DNA from: Chromera velia
Taxonomy: Eukaryota > Sar > Chromeraceae
Direction of reading: 5' to 3'
NCBI GenBank assembly: GCA_018398765.1
Contig: JAHBMJ010000742.1
Location: 1 to 64,000, forward strand
DNA length: 64,000 nucleotides
In this document: positions 57,226 to 64,000 of the stretch, piece by piece
How positions within the stretch are numbered: the stretch's first letter is position 1
Layout: every line of letters starts with the position of its first letter
Notes under the pieces: generated by a model
What the model saw: only the letters and a program-made list of their open reading frames with translations
The model's database searches: none
What the model was told of the DNA's origin: nothing
Made by a program: the position numbers and the translations under genes

Positions 57226-57247
57226 AATCATCATCATCATCATCATC
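57226..57247 (+). repeat. (TCA)n tail of the LINE
   Basis: TCATCATCA run at the 3' end, directly before the right target duplication. It serves as the tail seen in non-poly-A LINEs. Confidence 0.85.
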
Positions 57248-57287
57248 ATAAAATCTTAATCGTAATTAAAATAGTCGAATACCCTAG
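57248..57287 (+). repeat. Right target-site duplication of the LINE
   Basis: 40 bp, ATAAAATCTTAATCG to GAATACCCTAG, the partner of 50254-50293 with one A/G difference. Confidence 0.9.
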
Positions 57288-58239
57288 TCTTCCCCCCGAA
57301 TGTGCCGATGGTAGGTGGAAAGGTTGTATACGAGACACTGGTCGACCTTCCGGTGTATTGACAACCAAAGAATAGAGGTTTGGGGGGGAAACTCTGGTAA
57401 AAATGTATGGATGATGCCAGACTGATGGTGTCTATTATATGCAATGAAACACGGCGGGGCCAGGTGAGGAAGGAGATAATCTCAACGCTGAGAGACAGTG
57501 CAGTGGACGGGGATCTGGAGGGCTGTGACCTTCTGGAACTCGTTTATGCTTTCATCATACAGAAGAAGAGGGTTGAAGCTCTTTGTCTGCAGTAGGAGAA
57601 GGAAGGAGAAGGGAGAAAAGGAATGGGAGGTCGCCAGGTGGAACCTGATTGACTAGGGACTGAGGAGCATGTCGGGAGGAGCAGTGGTCAGTTGAATGTT
57701 CAAATTAATTTTGATTCTTCTTTTTTTTTGTCTTTGTCTGATGAATTGCATGAGAAAGTGAGAGAACTGGTTGGAGTGATTGGGAAGGATACAGAGAATA
57801 GAAGGGGTTTTGGTAGGGAAAGTATGAGAGAGAAAATGGAGTCTGACCTTAATCGTCTTTCCCTCAGATTAGCTGGGGTGCGGATGTTTGTTGCATCCCT
57901 CCATGTGCATGCAGTTCAAGCTTATCCTATTTGCGCATCGGAGATTCACAGATGCGATTGCCCATTAACGATAGTTCTTGTCATTTAGACGATACAGCCA
58001 CCTTCATAGACTCTCTATATTATGCCTGCATCCCCTGAGGATGTGATGAATCCTTAAAGTTTTTGCAAGCTTCGGACTGTCTTTAAGAGAGAGTTTGGTC
58101 AGAAATGTTTGAGGAGACTTGTATATTCCCATCTGCTGGCTGCTTCTATATGGTTGGGTCTGTCTGATACGAAATATTCTTCCTTTCTGAGAGAGGTCAA
58201 GGATGCTTGTGCTGGGGTGGGAGAAGATGCATCATGGTG

Positions 58240-58560
58240 GGACAAGGGAGTAATATATTTGATTTGGTCACGATGAAAGACTCTGAGAGGCTTTTATATT
58301 AGAAATACCATTAGTAGAGCACTCGATCGGTTTTTTCAGCACCTCACGAGTGCATTAAAACCACGTTGCGTTGGGAGAAAATGTAATAAGACGGGTCGTG
58401 GATATGCACATCGCTTCTATTCTGTTTTGTCTGTTGATGCTTCCAGACACGGCCTCTTTGTTATCCTTTCTATTGCAAAGATTAGGGGTGGTCAGATGAA
58501 TTTGCACATGATGGAGTACTTATATATTCGTGCATACAGACCTACATGGAATACAGTTGG
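58240..58560 (+). pseudogene. GIY-YIG nuclease part of the Penelope-like element
   Basis: The plus-strand translation has GVIYLI near 58243 (the GIY half) and GFYIRNT near 58283 (the YIG half). About ten residues later come RFFQHLTSA, with the Arg and His of the active site, and then a MEYLYIRAYRPTWNT ending with the metal-binding Glu region. The spacing fits a GIY-YIG domain. In Penelope-like elements this enzyme nicks the target for priming. The part is decayed. Confidence 0.65.
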
Positions 58561-59969
58561 TGTGTTGAGGAGATTCAAGAATGACCCGGTGCGTAATTTG
58601 AGGGACCCTAATAAAAGGAATGTTCGCTCAATTGCATGCAGGTGTAGTGACAGGGTCTCAAGTCTGAGGAGGAGACTTGAATCTTCTGTTCACATGTCGA
58701 AATTAGCGGGAGGAGTTGATAAAAGAGGCATTTTCCAATCTCGCTCTCTTTTCCTCTATAGGGTCACTGACAAAGAGGGTGTGGGGGCGAAGAGAGGGGA
58801 AGGGGACGTGATTTCTCTTTTTCATGCACAACTGCTGACTACATTGTTCAAAAACGTCCTTCCCGATTCGTCTCTTCGTTCATTTGATGCGACAAAGAAT
58901 GATTTGAGTGCATGCATGTATGCGCATGGTGCCAAGGGGCGGGATTCTTGGGGGAGGGAGGGCAACTTTTGACTTGAATGTGAGACGAATGTGCAAGTTG
59001 AATGGCTGGTCAGCAGCGACTTTGCTCAGAGGGGAGCTGATTACGATTCGGGTGCCCCTCGCTGACTTGTCTTTTTTCCGATCTTTTTATTTTGCCATGT
59101 TTGAAAAAATAAGGAAAACTGTGTCTCCGTTGTCAAACGTGACGCTTTGCTTTCTCCCTACAAAGCTGACTGATCTTCAACAAATTTTGGATAATACATA
59201 TGGGATTTATGGGGAAGGAAGAGGAGGTGAAGGTTCTTCTTGTGGATCGTCGTATCGTTGTATAGAGATTGCGGAATTATTTGATCTTCCTTTGCTTGAT
59301 GGTCATGTGTGTTATCTACTGTCTGCGTCTTCCTCTCTGAGATCTTTCTTCTCTCTTCCTCCTTATTTTTCTTTCAAGGCCAAATTATGGCCTAACACTA
59401 GTGCATGGAATGTTGAGTCTTTCCTCCGTTCTGTTTTCACTTCTGATGGTGGCACTCGGGAGGGGGTTGGTCTAGGGAGAACAATGGGAAGAGGGAGGGG
59501 AGGGAGAATACAAGAGGCAGGTCAATGAAAGGGGTCTTGTCTCCTGCAATGATTGCCGATCTTCGGGAGCGGTGGGTTTTAACACTTTCATGTGCTCAGG
59601 CAAATGAGAAAGGGACCGGCCGTCCAAAGGAAGTCTGTGGCAATAAGAAAGTTATTGACTGCTTTAGCGGTTGTGCCAGTTGACAAGGCCAGAAGAGATC
59701 TAGCTTTTTTGTGTAAAGGGAAATACATTGAGGCAGTGGTGAGAGCTTTTCTTTTTGATTCTTCTTATGGAAGAATTGGGGAGGGTGAGTTTTCTGCTTC
59801 TCTAGACCTTCTGGAGAATGGTTTTCCGAATGAAAAGGATGCATGGGTGTCTTTTTTGAATTAGTTTAAGAAATTCGACAAGAAGAAACACTACTTTGGG
59901 ATTGGGATCCTTTGGGTGAAACGTAAGTCTTGGGGAGTTGAGGGGGAGCTCCCTGAGTCTTGGTCCTCT

Positions 59970-61249
59970 TTGAAGTACAGGCCATTGGTATCTTACAAGA
60001 GACACACCAGACGTGAGATTTTTTTTTCCTTTACAAGGCTTTGAATGGTTGTCTTTCTTACTTTTCACCGCATTGTGACTTTGACTCTGTCTTTGCTTTT
60101 CAGGATAAGGTTGGAATCCTTAATTCAGGGTTTGGAAGACTTGCAGATCGTGGCTCTTGTCTTTCATTTAATTCGTATTGGCCTCGGGGTGGACTTAGTC
60201 TACTGGTGGACGACATCAAAGCATTTTTTCCCTCTCTACCCAGAGCTGATTTCCTTTTTTATTTGAATGACTTTGTTCATTTCATTCATTCTTCCTCTAG
60301 ATATCGTTTTGTTATGTTGCCTACCCATAAGTCTTTTTGTATTAAGGAGGCGGGTCTGGGAGAGGGTGAGAAGTGGTATTCTCGGAGACGTTACTTAAAA
60401 CCTGTTGCTTTTTTATCCTCCCACTACAATTATGCGAATGCACTTTCTTGCCCTCTTGATATGCTGGCTCGTATAATTAATCTTGATTTTGTTTCGAATG
60501 TAATTCAGGTTTGAGGGAAGATGGTCAGACAGCATGAAGGTTTTCCTCAAGGGAGTCCTTGCTCTCCTGGTGGGGCCCGATTTTTTGCTGTGTAGAAAGA
60601 GTACTCTGTTGCATTAATGAGATCGAAGCCTTCATGGGGGGGGGAAAAATGGATGGCAGGGAGATACATGAACGATAGAACGATTGTTTTTAGGTCTGAC
60701 TGTGGTATGAGTAACGTGCCTGATAACCCCATGATAGAAAAGTTACTTGAGGAAGACTTCTTCAGTCCTGCATGCGTTTTAGAGCGTCAAAAGGGATCTA
60801 CGGTGCTTGGTCTTTGTCTTTTCTCTTTGCCAGAATCTCCTTCGATTTTGCTTTTTGCTGCTTTTAATCCTAACCGTGATGTTCTTTTTAATTTTTTTCA
60901 TGATTTGGTTGCTTTTTCTCTGTTGCCCATTTCTAGAGGATGGTCGTCTTTTTCTAACCTACCTTCACTTCATAGAGTGCATTTGATGTATGTTTTCTCC
61001 TGTGTTCCTTCTGTTTTGGCCAAGAAGGGCCTAATATCCTCTCATCTTATCCGAACACTTCTTTCTTCTAACGCACCTGCGGTTGTCCTGGTTGATGAAC
61101 TTACTTTTCTATTTTTGGAGTTATATATTTTGAGATGGCCTGTTTCATTTTTACTTGATTTGTTCATGTCAGTCTGTTGGACTGGTGATGATGGTCTTCA
61201 TTCTCTTTGGAAGGCGCGTTTGTCCTTTCTTTGTTTTGTTCTAAAATAA
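59970..61249 (+). pseudogene. Reverse transcriptase part of the Penelope-like element
   Basis: The RT region begins with KYRPLVSYKRHTRR near 59973. Motif A is LLVDDIKAFFPSLPR near 60207. Motif B is GFPQGSPCSPGGARF near 60540, and a motif C-like GRYMNDRTIVF lies near 60660. About 190 further residues continue to 61249 with a hydrophobic character (thumb or C-terminal extension). The GSPCSPGGA box and KYRPLVSY opening fit Penelope-like RTs better than LINE or LTR types. The part is decayed. Confidence 0.65.
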
Positions 61250-61401
61250 TCTAGACATGACTGATTTTCAATGTTATGGCCTTTTGTTGTCGTTTGCTTC
61301 CGCAAGTGCACCTGAGAACCGTCAGCGATAGACAAAAGACAGCGGTATGGATACGGAGGGGCGTCGTACGCGGGACACTACGTGTGTTCTCTAATCATGC
61401 C

Positions 61402-61719
61402 TACAGTCTATCTATCAGCTTGCAAGGATTGACGTAATACTACGATTAATTGGCATACTGATTTCGAGTTATTAATGTTTAGCTCGGCGTGTATGCAAAG
61501 CTTCAGTCTCCAAAGGTTTTTTGCATGTATGCATTTTTCGTATGTCGTTTAATTAGCATGTATTCGATAAATTCCAATTGAATCAGACAGCAGCCTGTTG
61601 GATTGTACTAGATTATGGTAGATTGACCGTATGCTCCTACCAACACATTTGTGCATAGACAATTTAAGATCTCAGCTGTTGGAAGAGACTTTCAAATTCC
61701 TAGAATCTCTATTCTAGAT
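61402..61719 (+). repeat. Right 318-bp direct terminal repeat
   Basis: Partner of 47547-47864. It lies ~150 bp after the end of the RT tail and ends at ATTCTAGAT. Confidence 0.85.
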
Positions 61720-62629
61720 GTTTTTTATGTGTTTATATTTAAATAATTATCAAGTATATATTTTCTGTCATTGAATCTCTGATATTCTTTACTTTTTTTT
61801 TCTAGGGGAACACAATATTTTGATTATCCTCTTTCTACCGAAATGTAGCTCACTCAGAAGAAAGAAGAACTAGAGAACTTTGTTCTGATAGGTTAGGTTA
61901 GGTGGCACCACGGGTTAGTTCTTACCAGTCTCCCAGGGTAGGGGAGTGTATTCTCTGTATCCTGAAAATAAACGCAGATCGCTCCTGAGGCGTAGGAGGG
62001 GCCAGTGCCCCCACCCGCCTCTATTTACAACGTCGCATCGCAGGATCGAGGGTCGACAGCTGCGGACCATGCATGCAAGTCGTCTGGCCGTCTGTGTTCG
62101 TCTGTAGCTCCATCATGCAGTTCAAGTCAAGGTTCAAGTGTTGCTGTGTTGCAGTGTCACAGTTGCAACGCGCGCGGGGAGTTTCATCATGAGGATCACC
62201 CGGCCGCAAGGTGGAAAGAAAATTAATCCGGAAAGAATGCCTGCATGGCGACGCGCGGGGTCATGCACGCGGCATCATTGCAAGGCACGTCATGCATGCA
62301 TGGGCAGACGCCTTATGCAGTAGCGCCTGACCTTTCTTTTTGTGTATCTCACCGACTGCTCGGGCTTGTATACGCCAATCATTCGATACCCCTGCTGCAT
62401 AATTTGTCAGTGTAAAACACAAGGCTGCCCCGTATCCTCAAGTGGTCTCAGCATCAAGGATTAAATCCACGGGAGGGCGCTTTCGTTGTGTTGTTGTTGA
62501 ATCTGAATCCTGGAAATGGGACAAGCGCAAACTTCTGCCCACCGTCAGTACTGAGACTCTTCAAGCGATGAAACCCGTGCTGCTGTTCAGGTAAAAACAT
62601 CCCATCTTCCCTCCTTTCTGCACTTCCAG
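61720..62629. other. Stretch between the Penelope-like element and the TSP1 gene
   Basis: AT-rich to about 61800, then a GGTTAGGTTAGGT motif near 61890. Segment 62145-62210 (CHSCNARGEFHHEDHPAA) has splice-like edges and might be an upstream exon of the TSP1 gene, but its phase could not be confirmed. Confidence 0.35.
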
Positions 62630-63715
62630 CATGCGCAGGCTGGGCAGAGTGGGAAGCCGTCACGGAATGTACTGCCACGTAAGCGGAATCTGCAACTTAG
62701 GTACCGACTACTGGTGGCTCTTGTGCTCCTTTATGTGTATACACATGCTCCTACTGACTTCTTTGCAGGTGTGGGGGTGGCACTCAAAAGCGAGAGCGCA
62801 AACAGGTCGCCGATGTGGAGTATGATGAAAGCTCTGGCGACCTTCGGAACTGCGGTATGCCGGCAGACACATGTCGAAGCCAATTTGCGTCCGTCTTTCC
62901 ACCGAAATCCTTTGCAAACACTCTCCCTTTTCTGCATGCAGGCTACTGCCCACCTGGCCAGCCTGCGTACGCCAATGGAATGTACTGCTGTTCAGCTCCG
63001 ACTGATGCGGACGGAAACAATATCGTGAGTCCACCTACGTGCCCCTCCCATCCGTTTATATAAAGTGTCTGACCTTGACTTTGGACCTCCTCCTACTGAT
63101 TTGCAATCGCCAATTTTGCCTCTTGCCATCATGTCCCGCAGACACTGGCTTCAAAGTCCTGCTCTGGTGACTACACCAAATGCGAAGACGTGGACGCGTC
63201 CGTGGGGCTGCCAGGGATCGTTTGCAAGAACACCAAAGAACGTGAGTCTCTTCAACACTGCCAACAACAGATGTATCTAGCCGCTCTGGAAGGGCGTGCT
63301 CAGAGAAACCAAAGCTCGCGTGGTTTGCATACGTACTCTGTCTCTTAAACTCTTCAATCGTGCGCCAAGCCACTGGTTATCAGAGGTGTGCGTTGCTGTT
63401 TGGGGTCGATCACGTGCAGAATCAGACGAGATAGACCCTCTTCACGTCTTGCGTGAAAATTACCTGTACGTGATTGCAGACTTCTTCGATGACACGTTCC
63501 CCTGCAACACAGATGACTGCCCAGGTACGTGACTTACTTCAGTTTGAGACGCGTCCCGTGGCCCCGGAGCTCTATGTTGCTGTGTGAATGTTGCGATCTG
63601 GGTGCCAACTGGCTTTTTAGGCAGTCAAGATGGTCGGAAACCCCTTTGCTCAGTCTCTTAAGCCTTGCACAGGACACTGAAGATCAATGAAAGCCGGTCT
63701 TGTGTGTGTGTGTGC

Positions 63716-63750
<35 letters not shown>

Positions 63751-63994
63751 TGTGTGTGTGTGGTGCGAGCCCGAGGAGTGGGAGCCCTGGAAAGCGTGTG
63801 AGACCGGGTAGGCAGACTAATGGAAAGGGAAAGCGACCGCTGAAAGTTTTGCCTTGCCTTACTGATCATTTGGATATAACACTCACCCTCCTCTCCTGCC
63901 TGTGCTTAAAGGGACCTGTAGCCACAGAGTGCTCTCTGAACGTTGTACACAAAACTTGGCAGGCTCTGAGAGGGTCATGCTCTCCAACGAGCAC
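62630..63994 (+). CDS. Thrombospondin type 1 (TSP1) domain protein, internal part, six exons seen
   Basis: A cysteine-rich, probably secreted or surface protein, incomplete at both ends. Exons with matching phases: 62630-62678, 62769-62872, 62942-63024, 63142-63241, 63480-63524, 63963-63994. Exons 1-2 encode a TSP1 repeat: CAGWAEWEAVTECTATCGGG with the paired Trp, then the basic QKRERK strand and CGMPADTC. Exons 3-4 give a second cysteine module, YCPPGQPAYANGMYCCSAP and SCSGDYTKCEDVDASVGLPG. Exon 5 has DDTFPCNTDDCPG. TSP1 repeats bind sugars or proteins at the cell surface and are frequent in apicomplexans and their relatives. Exon 6 is only 32 nt before the window edge and is the least certain. 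No signal peptide is visible because the 5' end was not found. Confidence 0.72.
63704..63764. repeat. (GT)n microsatellite in a TSP1 intron
   Basis: TGTGTG tract with CG interruptions between exons at 63524 and 63963. Confidence 0.9.
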
Positions 63995-64000
63995 GTGAGA

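Larger units (their letters stand above)
50294..57247 (+). mobile_element. Near full-length APE-type LINE inserted in the Penelope-like element
   Basis: About 6.95 kb between 40-bp target-site duplications, with a 5' leader, ORF1 (about 50782-52633), ORF2 (52630-57096), a 150-bp 3' UTR and a (TCA)n tail in place of poly-A. ORF2 has an apurinic-type endonuclease followed by a reverse transcriptase with YADD. No RNase H is visible. Simple-repeat tails occur in the I/Jockey-like LINE groups, so I place it there tentatively. The near-perfect duplication (39 of 40) points to a fairly recent insertion, later than that of its host element. Confidence 0.9.
47547..61719 (+). mobile_element. Penelope-like element with GIY-YIG before RT, decayed, split by a LINE
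   Basis: 318-bp direct repeats at 47547-47864 and 61402-61719 bracket a region that is about 7.2 kb without the nested LINE (50294-57247). Plus-strand parts: an unrecognised coding part (47900-49264), a GIY-YIG nuclease (about 58240-58560), and a reverse transcriptase (about 59970-60740) with a long C-terminal tail to 61249. A GIY-YIG nuclease plus RT defines Penelope-like elements. The nuclease-first order is that of the permuted Chlamys/Naiad branch. It is broken in many places (ten or more). Terminal-repeat divergence of about 7% makes it older than the chromovirus. Confidence 0.7.

Overview
This is nuclear DNA of a repeat-rich unicellular eukaryote. Intron-split genes, eukaryote-type LTR retrotransposons, a LINE, a Penelope-like element and a eukaryotic tRNA-Pro rule out a prokaryote or an organelle. 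A membrane hybrid histidine kinase, a 2-oxoglutarate oxygenase of a type common in algae and a thrombospondin type 1 (TSP1) protein together suggest a photosynthetic alveolate or related alga, for example a chromerid. That placement is inference; nothing in the sequence names the species.

Layout. 0.4-6.4 kb: a broken Ty1/copia element with short LTRs, followed by proline-rich coding-like debris and microsatellites. 9.6-15.0 kb, minus strand: an eight-exon hybrid histidine kinase whose splice phases all agree, giving 1,015 residues. 15.3-16.2 kb: a tandemly duplicated non-coding unit. 16.4-26.8 kb, minus strand: a Ty3/gypsy chromovirus with about 98% identical LTRs, interrupted by a 4.5 kb element with 45-bp terminal inverted repeats. 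27.0-39.2 kb: an altered tRNA-Pro copy, five copies of an undescribed AT-rich repeat family built on a GGAATTTTCC palindrome (two of them forming a fold-back), an 18-copy 50-bp minisatellite, gag fragments of another LTR element, and a 93-bp minisatellite. 41.3 kb: an intact-looking tRNA-Pro(UGG). 41.9-47.5 kb, plus strand: a seven-exon 2-oxoglutarate/Fe(II) oxygenase. 47.5-61.7 kb: a decayed Penelope-like element with its GIY-YIG nuclease before the reverse transcriptase, flanked by 318-bp direct repeats and split by a 7 kb LINE that left a 40-bp target duplication. 62.6 kb to the end: the middle of a TSP1-domain gene that runs out of the window.

Three host protein genes are supported by matching exon phases (kinase, oxygenase, TSP1 protein), plus one tRNA. 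They are not an operon and show no obvious functional link; they are islands between nested mobile elements. Across the host introns, several 3' splice sites share an extended TGCATGCAG. The most unusual items are the GIY-YIG-first Penelope-like element with its nested LINE, the palindromic fold-back repeat family, and the unclassified TIR element inside the chromovirus.
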